Below, in pieces: positions 35,296 to 44,206 of a stretch of 64,000 bases of DNA. Each line of letters opens with the position of its first letter. The first letter of the stretch is position 1. The notes beneath the pieces were generated by a model. The model made no database searches, had not been told where the DNA came from, and saw only the letters and a list, made by a program, of their open reading frames with translations. Source of the stretch: Bacillota bacterium (GTDB lineage: Bacteria > Bacillota > Bacilli > Paenibacillales > Paenibacillaceae); the NCBI GenBank assembly GCA_023460795.1, contig JAEWPC010000059.1, positions 1 through 64,000 on the forward strand, read 5' to 3'. A program made the position numbers and the translations under genes.

Positions 35296-35598
35296 TTATT
35301 CAATGGCTGATGATATTTCGTCTTTCGATTCTTGTAGTATCCTACATAGAAATTTAAAATCATCCTCAGTCATTTGATTATGAGGCAAATATGACCGGAT
35401 GATTTGATGACATTCAATAGTTAGCTTCGAATATGAACTTAGCGAAAGCCCTTTACGGTTAGAGATAGTCTTAAGTTCTTCAATGTTTGTATAGATTGTT
35501 TCCTTCTCTGATTCCGCTTTATGTTGAGGAACACGAATTTCAACAGAGTAAGTCGTTACGCTAACGGAGAACGATAGTTCAATAATAAATAATCTCAA
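35296..35598 (-). CDS. Small hypothetical protein overlapping a cassette-like repeat
   Basis: The frame is open for 100 residues. The segment I-E-E-L-K-T-I-S-N-R-K-G-L-S with a later I-I-R-S-Y vaguely resembles Spo0E-type phosphatase peptides, but the S-Q-x-L-D core is missing. The N-terminal 25 residues lie in repeat copy 5, so the true start may be further in. Weak support. Confidence 0.35.
   Translation of the reverse strand: MRLFIIELSFSVSVTTYSVEIRVPQHKAESEKETIYTNIEELKTISNRKGLSLSSYSKLTIECHQIIRSYLPHNQMTEDDFKFLCRILQESKDEISSAIE
35557..35590 (+). repeat. Cassette-like repeat core, copy 5
   Basis: GCTAACGGAGAACGATAGTT matches the left half of copy 3 (GAACTAACGAGGAACGATAG). It stands between the recombinase trio and the helicase block. 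Confidence 0.5.
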
Positions 35599-35716
35599 TT
35601 GAGACGGTTAATAGGCTGCTCGAGAACAAATAAATTGCCGTATTCATATCGGAATTCTGAACAACGGTTTTGTATCCGGAGGATATCCACTGTGAATTAA
35701 CATCAATGGGATCAGC

Positions 35717-36655
35717 TTAATCAGGAAACTGAATTTCATCTATCGTTGCTACAGGTAAATAACGTAAAGTGGTTTCGGGATACTTATGTCGAAGTTGTCT
35801 CTGGATGATGGATAGATCAACTCCTCGGCTCAATAGAAGGGCAGCCATTGTATGTCTAAGACAGTGAGCTGTTATTTTGGGAATTCCGGCTATCGCGCAA
35901 AGTTTGTTCAAGATGAGTTGGTTTATTGTTAATTGATTGAACTTCTTTCGTTTCTGACTGAAAAAGACATTGTCATTCCCTTCTTCTTGCCATTCCAGAT
36001 GACTGGGGTGATTTATTAAGCGCTGTAGTTCCGAACTAAGTACTTTCGGCATAAATACCGAGTTTGCTTTGGTTTTCTGTCCGCGATCTACATAGATGAT
36101 ATTCCGTTGGAAATCTAACTGACCAATTGTCAGTTCTCTGATTTCTTTGTTTCTTAATCCCGTTGTCATCATAAGTAGTACTAAAACTGAATGCATGCGT
36201 AAGAAAGGGTCTCTTTTGTCCAACTCCCGACATGCGTTTAAAAGTTTCTCGCAATCCTGTAACGAAATCGATCTGTCATTGGCTTTGTGTTCGAAATAAG
36301 GGTTTTTAAAGTGAGCCATAGGATTTGACTGTATTAGCTTAATGTCTTTGAGGAAAGTGAAGAAATTCCTTAATGCACTGACATGCATATACAATCGGCT
36401 TTTTGTTTTGTTCGATGCTTCCAAATAGCTAAAGAATCCGGTAATGAATTCCCCATTTATCGGCATGTAAGAACCGTCATCCTCGTAGTAGAAGAACTTA
36501 TCAAAATCTAACGCGCCAGAATAACCTTTTTCGATAACTAGATAATGTTCGAAATTTAATAAGCAATAGTTGTAATGATCCAACGTTGATTTTCTAACGT
36601 CGGTGAGTTTGTACCATTGTTGAAAGTAATTAGACTCTTGTAATAGATTGTTCAC
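35717..36655 (-). CDS. Tyrosine recombinase, third of a trio
   Basis: This 312-residue recombinase has an N-terminal SAM-like domain and a catalytic domain with T-T-G-L-R-N-K-E-I-R-E-L, H-C-L-R-H-T-M-A, L-R-H-K and the nucleophile in L-R-Y-L. It starts at GTG immediately after the TAG of the previous recombinase, with no spacer, so both come from one transcript. Confidence 0.9.
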   Translation of the reverse strand: MNNLLQESNYFQQWYKLTDVRKSTLDHYNYCLLNFEHYLVIEKGYSGALDFDKFFYYEDDGSYMPINGEFITGFFSYLEASNKTKSRLYMHVSALRNFFTFLKDIKLIQSNPMAHFKNPYFEHKANDRSISLQDCEKLLNACRELDKRDPFLRMHSVLVLLMMTTGLRNKEIRELTIGQLDFQRNIIYVDRGQKTKANSVFMPKVLSSELQRLINHPSHLEWQEEGNDNVFFSQKRKKFNQLTINQLILNKLCAIAGIPKITAHCLRHTMAALLLSRGVDLSIIQRQLRHKYPETTLRYLPVATIDEIQFPD

Positions 36656-37780
36656 CTAAACATCGCCCACTTTCTTAGCAAAAGGATGTTGTTCAACTGC
36701 TTTTCTGAGCTGGTCATTAAAGAGGTCCAAATATATGGCTGTACTCTTAATGTCTTTATGACCGAGCAACTTAGAAATGGTGAATATGTCGAGGCCGCCT
36801 TCTAAACCGTACACTGCGAAACAGTGCCTAAATGTGTGTACATTATATGGTCTTTTTCTCCCATCTTTAGTTTTGGGTATAGTTGCGCATTGGTCGTATA
36901 TGTTGGATACAAAAGTTTGAATTGTTTTTGGATCCAAAGCATGTTCGCCATTACTTGCGGAGAAAATATATAACTCTTTGTATCTATCTTGTGATAGCCT
37001 TTTCATATGCGATGCGTAAGTAAAATTAATGTAGTTGAGTAAAATAGATACACCTAGTAAGTTAATGTTACGATAACGCTTTTCGTTTTTGCTTCCCTTA
37101 GGAATTATAGAAATCAAGCGTTTATCTACGTTGAGGTCTCCGATTTGAAGGTTTATAAGTTCGTCCAGTCGGATCCCTGATGTAAGAAATGTCATTACGA
37201 TAGCGTGGTTGCGTAATCCTTTGCTTGATGCTGCAGCTAGAGCTGTTACCTCAGCTAATTGGGCCTTTGTGAGAGGTCTTGGCAATGAGTCCACGTCGTT
37301 CTCGCTATCACGCCTCCATTTGATTTTTAGTACCTTTTTTAAATCGAAGTCATCCAATGATTTTGAGAAATATCCTTTTAAGGTTACCCTAAAAAAAGTC
37401 CTTAGAAATGCACTTTTCTTTGACTTAGTGTTGGTATGAAGTGAACTATCCAAATAGTCGAGTAAAAACTGTGGGCTGGAAGTATCAATAAACATCGCTG
37501 AATCTCCCAACTTCAATTCGACGAAGTTACTAAATTGTTTTAGCTCTGATTTATAAGTCTTTTTAGTTGATTCGCTTGTTCCCAAGAAGTTCGAACTCGT
37601 GAGAAAGAGCTCACAAGCCTCTTTATACGTTGGATTAATCGGCTCAGGAGGCGATGTAGGACGCAACATTCCCATTTCATTGAGGACTTTCTCCAACAAT
37701 TCAGGTGAGTAGGTTGCTATGACATTTTGTATCTCAGTACGAAGGGTGTTTAGAGGTGAGTTCCGTTCAATAATGGGCAT
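36656..37780 (-). CDS. Tyrosine recombinase, second of a trio
   Basis: This 374-residue recombinase has the catalytic arginine in T-S-G-I-R-L-D-E-L, then H-T-F-R-H-C-F-A, L-L-G-H-K-D-I-K-S-T and the nucleophile Tyr in A-I-Y-L-D-L. A GAGGGGC ribosome site precedes the ATG. Residues about 55-150 form the core-binding domain. It is directly coupled to the third recombinase. Confidence 0.9.
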   Translation of the reverse strand: MPIIERNSPLNTLRTEIQNVIATYSPELLEKVLNEMGMLRPTSPPEPINPTYKEACELFLTSSNFLGTSESTKKTYKSELKQFSNFVELKLGDSAMFIDTSSPQFLLDYLDSSLHTNTKSKKSAFLRTFFRVTLKGYFSKSLDDFDLKKVLKIKWRRDSENDVDSLPRPLTKAQLAEVTALAAASSKGLRNHAIVMTFLTSGIRLDELINLQIGDLNVDKRLISIIPKGSKNEKRYRNINLLGVSILLNYINFTYASHMKRLSQDRYKELYIFSASNGEHALDPKTIQTFVSNIYDQCATIPKTKDGRKRPYNVHTFRHCFAVYGLEGGLDIFTISKLLGHKDIKSTAIYLDLFNDQLRKAVEQHPFAKKVGDV

Positions 37781-37971
37781 AAGCTGCCCCTCCTATTTTT
37801 GTGATGGACATCTCTTAGAGAAGTTGCTATGATCTAAGTAATATTAGTTAATTATTTTTCTTCGCTGACACACTTTCGGTGAAGATCGAGAAGGGCTACG
37901 CCCGCATATGGTGGAATTCTAGGAAGTAAGGCATACAAAATTGGTATGTCTTTTTTTGCGTTCTATAAGGG

Positions 37972-39513
37972 TTATAAAGAATAGTCAATTTTTTCGGCGG
38001 CTTGTCGTAGCTTCTCATTGCTACGATGAATGTATTTACTCGTGCTCGCCGGTTTAACATGACGAGCTAGTCTCATAAGTAGCTTTGGTGTGCATTGAGG
38101 ATGCTCAGATAATCTGGTGATATAGGTATGCCTAAAGAGGTGGAATCCAATATTCTCAAACGACCAGCCTGCTATCAGGCAATATAATCGATGGTACTCG
38201 TAGAGTCTTTTTTGGAATGATATTGGTTTGTTAGTCAAAGAGCCAATCTCTGCTACATCGGGATATTTTTTCAGTATAACTTTGATTGGTTCAGGAATCG
38301 GCATAATGGAGTTTTCCCCTTCTTTTCCTTTGAAGGATATATTCCATGTGGACTGGTTGAAGTTATCCCAACTCAGACTAGTCGCCTCGGAAATTCGTAA
38401 TCCTAGGTATAGCATTAAGCTGTATATCAGTAAGTGTTTGGACGGTTCAGGTGAAAAGATTCGAACTATATTAAAAAAACGTTGGATCTCTTCTGTACTC
38501 GGTATTTCCCGGTAGTGGTAGTCGTCAAAGGTCAAACCTTTGATGTCATATGCAACATCACATTTTAATAACGCTAATTGATGTAGTGATCTAAACAGAG
38601 ACCGTAAGTAATAGAACTGGGTGCTCGCATTTTTATCATCCATCAGATTGCCGGAAACTTGTCTTTTTAAATAAAGACGATATTCAAGCAAATGCGCATT
38701 TTGGATTAGATGGAGTGGGATGTCATTGATATTGAAACCGGAGAAATTGACATAGTTCTTACACAACCATTTCAGGAACTCGCAGCAGGACCGCTTATTG
38801 TCGTTGATAGTTTCTCGAGTCCTGCCATTCTTTTGGAGAATTTGTAGGTGCAGTTCGACTAATGGATGGCAAAAGGGTTGAGCAATGGTTTTTGTTGTTT
38901 TGGGTATTATTACTTTACTGAATGGGTTGAATTGACGATATAGTGAGCCCAACAGTTTGCTCTTCTTTTCATTCAATTCGAATTTTGTTCCATAGGATGT
39001 ATACATTTGGGGATCGGACAGGACAGTTTTATCTACTGAGTTCGGGTCGATTCGGAGTTCTATCGCACAATAATCAATGAAATCCGTGACCAAAAGATAT
39101 CGTTGATAAAAGTCATACGGATGCTTATTCGAGTGTTTTTGAAACCAATTTAATACTCCTTGAATTTTTATACGACTTACTAAATTGGCGAAGATCCATT
39201 CGGTAATGCCACGGGGGCCTTTATAAGGGGTTTGCTGCTCATTTTGGAAATTGATCTCGAACAACCCGTTCAAAATGTCCACCACCTTCATCTTTGAGGT
39301 ATTAGTAACATTTTGATCCGATTGAATGAGATCCAAACATTCCATAGAAACTTTTTGCGTAGAAGAGGTATTCCACGAAAAATCTTTCTTTTCTTGATTC
39401 CACGCCGTGGAGTCCTTCAGCTCACGCGAAAACTCGTCGATAATTTCGGGCAGGTTGAGTGTTTCTAATGGGTTTGTTTCTATTTCCACTTGAGTTGCAC
39501 GCTCCCTTATCAA
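37972..39513 (-). CDS. Tyrosine recombinase, first of a trio (long)
   Basis: This 513-residue recombinase is longer than usual, with an N-terminal extension of over 150 residues. Catalytic motifs are L-G-L-R-I-S-E-A-T, H-L-F-R-H-T-Y-I, L-A-R-H-V and the nucleophile Tyr in S-K-Y-I-H-R. A 191-bp gap separates it from the second recombinase; the gap holds a plus-strand hairpin plus T run (37931-37957) but no gene. Three adjacent tyrosine recombinases recall RIT (recombinase-in-trio) or Tn554-type elements. Confidence 0.9.
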   Translation of the reverse strand: MIRERATQVEIETNPLETLNLPEIIDEFSRELKDSTAWNQEKKDFSWNTSSTQKVSMECLDLIQSDQNVTNTSKMKVVDILNGLFEINFQNEQQTPYKGPRGITEWIFANLVSRIKIQGVLNWFQKHSNKHPYDFYQRYLLVTDFIDYCAIELRIDPNSVDKTVLSDPQMYTSYGTKFELNEKKSKLLGSLYRQFNPFSKVIIPKTTKTIAQPFCHPLVELHLQILQKNGRTRETINDNKRSCCEFLKWLCKNYVNFSGFNINDIPLHLIQNAHLLEYRLYLKRQVSGNLMDDKNASTQFYYLRSLFRSLHQLALLKCDVAYDIKGLTFDDYHYREIPSTEEIQRFFNIVRIFSPEPSKHLLIYSLMLYLGLRISEATSLSWDNFNQSTWNISFKGKEGENSIMPIPEPIKVILKKYPDVAEIGSLTNKPISFQKRLYEYHRLYCLIAGWSFENIGFHLFRHTYITRLSEHPQCTPKLLMRLARHVKPASTSKYIHRSNEKLRQAAEKIDYSL

Positions 39514-39580
39514 ATGAATAAATGTAACCCGTCCATGTTCCTTCCCTGGTTACTTTCACTTGTAGAAGGAGGTGCTGCCT

Positions 39581-39796
39581 ATGGATCAAATTACTTTATC
39601 AGCAGTGTTGATTCATTTGCCGGGATCTAGAAAATTCCGCCATAGATGGCGAAGAACTATTCTGTATAGCCCAGGGAACATGTGGCGTCGCATCGAAAAG
39701 GGAAAAAATTCTCACCTTTTTCTTAAAATTCATCTTGCATTAAATGTCGTCGCCACTGGAAATGATAAAATTCTCCACTTTCTTGATAAAATTTAA
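39581..39796 (+). CDS. Short basic hypothetical protein, possibly truncated
   Basis: The 71-residue frame has a strong GAAGGAGG ribosome site seven bases before its ATG, so it is or was translated. It is basic and Trp/Arg-rich (R-H-R-W-R-R-T). The DNA of its second half contains CAC/T-tract motifs like those downstream, so the C-terminus may have been replaced by the edge of an inserted element. It is divergent from the recombinase trio. Confidence 0.4.
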   Translation: MDQITLSAVLIHLPGSRKFRHRWRRTILYSPGNMWRRIEKGKNSHLFLKIHLALNVVATGNDKILHFLDKI

Positions 39797-39977
39797 GTTG
39801 TCGATGCCGGCTTGTTATGAATGTTTATGCACGTATAGGACGTGAAGTGCTTCGAAATTTTTGACACTTTTTCTCACTTTTTTGTCACTTGAATTCTAGT
39901 GCATCTTTGCATAAATATGCGTGATTATCCGAAAATATCGTGGAGATTTACAACGAAAAGAGGCCATCTATACGGCC
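39797..39977. other. Intergenic stretch with clustered CAC-T-tract motifs
   Basis: No gene is seen. The motif group GACACTTTTTCTCAC and CTTTTTTGTCACTTG (39863-39893) repeats a short CAC plus T-tract theme also found at 39713 and 39775. It lies next to the last phage gene and could be transposase-binding DNA of the prophage right end. Confidence 0.35.
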
Positions 39978-40877
39978 TCATATCGATACTCTTTTGGTGG
40001 AATAATTCGATGAGAACCTTGAAAGGTCGATCTTCATCTCGCCGTTGACTGACTTTGTTTCCAGGGCTTTCAAAGCGCTATTCAATTTGTCGCCGACATT
40101 TTCGCTGTTGTTTGCGATAAGCTTTTCCTTGATTTTACTCAAAACTTCAACTTCTTCTAATGTTTTTATATCATCGGTGTTTGATAATATTTTTCTGATC
40201 TTCTCCATTGTTGCTAAACTATCAGCCGCAGACTTATCGAGAGAGGTAATGATGTAATCGATCTTCATTTCACCCGAATCAAGTTTTTCCTTTAGAACTT
40301 TTATTGCTTGTGCAATGTCCAATATTGCTTCCTCCTTCAAATTTCCCCCGATCTCACCCACCGAGACAATGCGAGTCGTCATGCCCGCCCGATTAAGCGG
40401 CGTCCAGTCGATGGACAACGGCTTATAATCCACAACGTTCGTTTCATTTCCGACTTGCTGAAGTTTCGGAAATCCGAAGATGCTTACTTGAGTGATTCTA
40501 CGAGAACGAATCCAGCGTTTTAAATCCTTAGCCGCTGCATCAATCACACCTCTGAAATAAGCGCGATTTCCCTCTATTTTTGCGCCGATCCAATGCGTGA
40601 CCGGAGGCTCAAAATCGGTAGCGACATCTTCTGCTTTTTGATGTCCCAAAAAACCGGAGAGGGTATATTTATTGACGTACTGGACAATCGCGTTTAAACT
40701 CTCCGGACGATAGTTCCAGCCTCTTGTTGACTTCCCAGCGGATACCTCAACGACGACTTCCATTGGGTCGTCATCTCCTTGCTTAATCGCTTCTACATCC
40801 ACACCAGGCGCAGCAGGAATTCGAGCGGGACTCATTTCCCCCGTTATTACCGCTGCCAAAAAAACTTGCTTTTCCAT
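39978..40877 (-). CDS. Phage prohead-protease/scaffold-like protein
   Basis: This 299-residue protein has an N-terminal domain with S-G-F-L-G-H-Q (candidate catalytic His), Q-V-S-I-F-G-F (candidate catalytic Ser) and P-L-S-I-D-W-T-P-L-N-R-A-G-M, the arrangement of phage capsid maturation proteases, then a helical, Lys/Glu-rich tail that could be the fused scaffold. The start was moved to the ATG at 40877, behind GAGGTGGGG. In Mu-like phages this gene is near the capsid gene; here it follows the tape-measure gene and no capsid gene is present, so the structural block has been deleted or rearranged. Confidence 0.55.
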   Translation of the reverse strand: MEKQVFLAAVITGEMSPARIPAAPGVDVEAIKQGDDDPMEVVVEVSAGKSTRGWNYRPESLNAIVQYVNKYTLSGFLGHQKAEDVATDFEPPVTHWIGAKIEGNRAYFRGVIDAAAKDLKRWIRSRRITQVSIFGFPKLQQVGNETNVVDYKPLSIDWTPLNRAGMTTRIVSVGEIGGNLKEEAILDIAQAIKVLKEKLDSGEMKIDYIITSLDKSAADSLATMEKIRKILSNTDDIKTLEEVEVLSKIKEKLIANNSENVGDKLNSALKALETKSVNGEMKIDLSRFSSNYSTKRVSI

Positions 40878-40915
40878 CTCGCCCCACCTCATATCAACTC
40901 GTCTTTCGAGAGCAT

Positions 40916-42952
40916 TTAATGTCTGTTTTCCAAAACTCGCTTGATCTCTTGCGCCATCTGATACCCGACTTGTTTTGCAAGCTCGTCGTAGTTGATCTCG
41001 TTGCTGACTTGTAGATTAATCAGTCCTGGCTGGAAGTTAAACTTGAAGTCGTTGTTCATTGTTTGATCTGGCGTTTTGAAAGGCACCTTGACTTCAGGCG
41101 TTCCATAGAAGTTTGACTGCTTCAGAACACCGATCGTATCGAGCGTCAGTTTTAGCATTTCTTGTGGAGATTTCTTAGTGTCAGTGTGCCTTTCAGGAAG
41201 TATTCTGTCCATGTCACCGACCCACATCTGGTAACGCCAATCTTTTTTTGCTTCTTCCTTAGAAGGAAACCAGTCTTTTACAGGTGTCGTGATCGCTTGG
41301 TATGCAATTCCCGCCAAGCCTAGTCTTGTTGCAAATTTAGAAGCAGTGCCAAGTACTCCTCCGCCTGGTGGAGCTTTCGGCGGGTTCACTTCTTTAGGCA
41401 GCGTTTGGTAACGGGGGTTCCAACCGGGTGCGTAAGGGCTTTTCGGGTTCGCTTGGACAAGCGTGCGTGAAGCCGCTGCCGTTGATGCTGCTGTTGTCGC
41501 CGCAGAACCTTCCGCCACAACAGCCGCTGGGCTTCCCTTGAATACCTTCTTCAGCAGGGAAGGGATTTTCAGCTTCTTTGCAAGCTGATAACCTAGGAAC
41601 CCGTATATCCCTGTTTCCGTTGCCGCGGCCATCGTATTATCCCAAGACGGTTGGGTAAAAGCTTTCTTATTCGTTTCCCATAGGTGAGACAAACCGTCTT
41701 GAAAAACGTTACCCATTCCGTTGAGAATCGACGATCCGACCGATTCACCGAACGAAACGAGTTTGTCTTTACCTTTATCGTTGTACCAGCTCCATAGCTT
41801 GTCCGATAGATCAGCGACGACATATTCCACTTTGCCGCCGAAATCCAATTTTTGAAATTCTGGATTGCTGAAGTATTGGGTATTTAAATATGAGAAAGCC
41901 TCTTCGAATTTATCCCCGATCCAGTCAGCAGCGCTAGACGCTGTTCGTTTTAGGGTCTCTCCCCAGCGGTCGATCGTCGCTTCGTTGTTCCCGATCCAAT
42001 CGACGAGCTGCTGAAGCCTCGGCTGGATGCCTGCTCGGATGCCATCGCCCCACTTCAACAGAATCTTGTTGTTGAACGTATCCTTGATGTTGGAGCTAAG
42101 GCCCAATAGGGATTTTGATTGTTTCGCCATTAGGTTCGGGAACCGCTGGTTCATCCCATCGATCAGCGCGTCGATAGCTTTGTCGGCAGGGATAAGACCT
42201 CGTTCGGAGAGTTTCATGACTTGGCTAGTCGTAATACCCATCCGCTTCGCCAGCATGTCCCATGCCGGGATGCCAGCCTCGGTGAGCTGAAGCATTTCTT
42301 CGGCGGATACTTTGCCCTTGGCCTTCATCTGACCTAGCGCGACGGATAGCCGGGAAACACCATCGCCGCCCAAGCTAAGCCCAGAAGCAGCGTTACCGAG
42401 CGCCGTCATCATCGGTAATATCCTTTCTGCGCCGAAGCCGAAGGCGAGAAGACGCTTCGACGAGTCTTGCAGTTTGGGAAACTCAAACGGCGTGTTGTTT
42501 GCGAAATTTTGCAAATCAGAAAGGAAGGCCTTCGCTTTTGCGGCTGAACCAAGCATCGTTTCAAAGGCAATCGCCGATTGTTCCATTTGCCCCGATAGGT
42601 TAAGAGGCGCGAAGACGCCGCCGTAAGCGCCAGCACCGATGCCGAGAAGCGCGGGGAGCGAGAATAAAGCGTTCTTGATTCTCGTGATGGCACCGAAAGC
42701 CATGTCCTTTGCCGCGATTGTGACCGTCCACGAACGACGGGATAAAGCCGTCAAGCTGGACATGATCCGCTTAGTCGGCCCGGAAATCCTATCGATCAAA
42801 CGAGCTGCCGGACTGATGCGCATTTTGTTCAACAGTTCCGCGCGTTTGCGCGTGCTGTCGATGAACTTATCCGTCGCTCGCAGCTTGTTTTTCGTTTCGG
42901 TTTCGCCCGTCGTCCCGATGACGACATCCACGCGCATAAATTCTTCGGACAT
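40916..42952 (-). CDS. Phage tail tape-measure protein
   Basis: This 678-residue protein has a charged N-terminal coil, hydrophobic Gly/Ala segments (A-L-L-G-I-G-A-G-A-Y-G-G-V) and the tape-measure core S-A-I-A-F-E-T-M-L-G-S ... T-P-F-E-F-P-K-L-Q-D-S-S-K-R-L-L-A-F-G followed by K-G-K-V-S-A-E-E-M-L-Q-L-T-E-A-G-I. It sets tail length and may help eject DNA. It is intact but isolated from the other tail genes. Confidence 0.85.
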   Translation of the reverse strand: MSEEFMRVDVVIGTTGETETKNKLRATDKFIDSTRKRAELLNKMRISPAARLIDRISGPTKRIMSSLTALSRRSWTVTIAAKDMAFGAITRIKNALFSLPALLGIGAGAYGGVFAPLNLSGQMEQSAIAFETMLGSAAKAKAFLSDLQNFANNTPFEFPKLQDSSKRLLAFGFGAERILPMMTALGNAASGLSLGGDGVSRLSVALGQMKAKGKVSAEEMLQLTEAGIPAWDMLAKRMGITTSQVMKLSERGLIPADKAIDALIDGMNQRFPNLMAKQSKSLLGLSSNIKDTFNNKILLKWGDGIRAGIQPRLQQLVDWIGNNEATIDRWGETLKRTASSAADWIGDKFEEAFSYLNTQYFSNPEFQKLDFGGKVEYVVADLSDKLWSWYNDKGKDKLVSFGESVGSSILNGMGNVFQDGLSHLWETNKKAFTQPSWDNTMAAATETGIYGFLGYQLAKKLKIPSLLKKVFKGSPAAVVAEGSAATTAASTAAASRTLVQANPKSPYAPGWNPRYQTLPKEVNPPKAPPGGGVLGTASKFATRLGLAGIAYQAITTPVKDWFPSKEEAKKDWRYQMWVGDMDRILPERHTDTKKSPQEMLKLTLDTIGVLKQSNFYGTPEVKVPFKTPDQTMNNDFKFNFQPGLINLQVSNEINYDELAKQVGYQMAQEIKRVLENRH

Positions 42953-43010
42953 TGATTACTCACCAACTTTAACTTTGAGTGCCTTACTTACGCCATTAAG
43001 CGTTCAATGA

Positions 43011-43499
43011 CTAATCGGCCAGCGCCGCTTGTTCGATAGATTCCAGTTCGACGATGATTTGATGCCGTTCGTTTTCCATTTCGCGAATTGGCCTATAAAG
43101 CGCATTGCTCTGCAATTCCATGTCCTGCTGAGCCTGATGAAATTCGTTTGACAATTTGTCCACTTTTGCACGAAGGGAAGATATCTTCTTGGCAGCCTTT
43201 TCCCGCAGATCAGCGGCAGCCGTCTCCAGTTCAGCAGCCCGCTCACGCAGATGATCGGCTCGGCTCGTTGCTAATCCTTCTTCGAGAATCGAAATTTCCA
43301 TGTCTAGTTGCGTTAGCGCGTCCGTGAGTTCTTTTGCCTTCGCTACGTCGCCGGACGGATCGCCGTCCGCCAGTACCGTTTGATTGATTTTCTCTTTGGC
43401 GTCGGACAAGGACACTTTCGCCGCCTCGCGCTGCTGCCGCTTGTCTTGCAAGCGCTCCGCATACTTCTCATGAGCCGTCTTATTCCCGAATTTGAACAT
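43011..43499 (-). CDS. Coiled-coil phage protein
   Basis: This 162-residue protein is almost entirely helical heptads (E-R-A-A-E-L-E-T-A-A-A-D-L-R-E-K-A-A-K). I chose ATG 43499 because AAGGAG lies nine bases upstream; the longer frame overlaps the previous gene. It precedes the tape-measure gene. A scaffold, chaperone or regulatory role is possible, but no family is recognised. Confidence 0.55.
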   Translation of the reverse strand: MFKFGNKTAHEKYAERLQDKRQQREAAKVSLSDAKEKINQTVLADGDPSGDVAKAKELTDALTQLDMEISILEEGLATSRADHLRERAAELETAAADLREKAAKKISSLRAKVDKLSNEFHQAQQDMELQSNALYRPIREMENERHQIIVELESIEQAALAD

Positions 43500-43545
43500 A
43501 TTCGTTTGCTCCTTCATATTTTGGTAGCCAGAAATGACTTTCTCA

Positions 43546-43827
43546 TTACTTCTGGCGTAAAACTTGCAAAATGCCATTTACAGACATCCGGTATTTCTTC
43601 GCCAACTCTCGTACATTAAATCCTGTGAATTCTTGGCGAATGAGCGCATTCCTTATGACGCGTTCCGTTTCCTTTTCTACCGGAAGATATACCTTCTCGC
43701 CGCCGAAGTGTTTCATGATGGAAATCGTCGCATCAACGCCGATTAGCTCGGCCATTTCGTTGTACGGAGATGGGAACTCTTCTGGCTTTAGCTCTCGAAT
43801 CAGGCTTTCAAATGTCATTGTAAACAT
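43546..43827 (-). CDS. Mor-like transcription activator, copy 2
   Basis: This 93-residue protein has E-M-A-E-L-I-G-V-D-A-T-I-S-I-M-K-H-F-G-G-E-K-V-Y-L-P, the dimerisation motif of the Mu Mor/C family, then a helix-turn-helix (V-R-E-L-A-K-K-Y-R-M-S-V-N-G-I-L-Q-V-L-R). Mor turns on the middle promoter of Mu. It overlaps the other Mor-like gene by 13 bp, so they arose by tandem duplication. Confidence 0.8.
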   Translation of the reverse strand: MFTMTFESLIRELKPEEFPSPYNEMAELIGVDATISIMKHFGGEKVYLPVEKETERVIRNALIRQEFTGFNVRELAKKYRMSVNGILQVLRQK

Positions 43828-44099
43828 CCCGACTCTCTCAGAATCGTTCCTATCCAGTTTTCCGTAACACCGTACTTAATCGCCAATTTCCGCTTATTCG
43901 TGCCGTTGTATTCCTTCACTATCTGGCGATTACGGACGACGCGAATGACGGACTCTTCCGTAGGAAAATAGGTTTTCACTCCGCCGTATTGTTTCATGAA
44001 CTTAACCGTCAACTCCGACCCGATCAATTCGGCGATTTCATCATAAGGATACGGGAACTCTTTTGGCGGCAGTTCATTCATCAAATGTTCAAATCCCAT
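43815..44099 (-). CDS. Mor-like transcription activator, copy 1
   Basis: This 94-residue paralogue has E-I-A-E-L-I-G-S-E-L-T-V-K-F-M-K-Q-Y-G-G-V-K-T-Y-F-P and the helix-turn-helix R-K-L-A-I-K-Y-G-V-T-E-N-W-I-G-T-I-L. AGGGGG precedes the ATG. It is the first gene after the early-operon terminator, so it probably has its own promoter in 44100-44173. Confidence 0.8.
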   Translation of the reverse strand: MGFEHLMNELPPKEFPYPYDEIAELIGSELTVKFMKQYGGVKTYFPTEESVIRVVRNRQIVKEYNGTNKRKLAIKYGVTENWIGTILRESGCLQ

Positions 44100-44173
44100 T
44101 TGTAACCCCCTGTAGAACGATTTGATACTATCAGTTTAGCGTAGTAATTACCCAAACTACTTTCAACTTGAAG

Positions 44174-44206
44174 ACAAAAAAGAGAGGGCTACGCTTTCGC
44201 CCTCTC
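44174..44206 (-). terminator. Terminator at the end of the early phage operon
   Basis: On the minus strand, GAGAGGGC pairs with GCCCTCTC and is followed by TTTTTTGTC. It overlaps the last codons of the sigma-like gene. Confidence 0.85.

Noticed and set aside
35296..35598. Assignment as a Spo0E-like phosphatase.
   Set aside because: The S-Q-x-L-D signature is absent; only a loose I-x-x-L ... K-G-L-S similarity remains.
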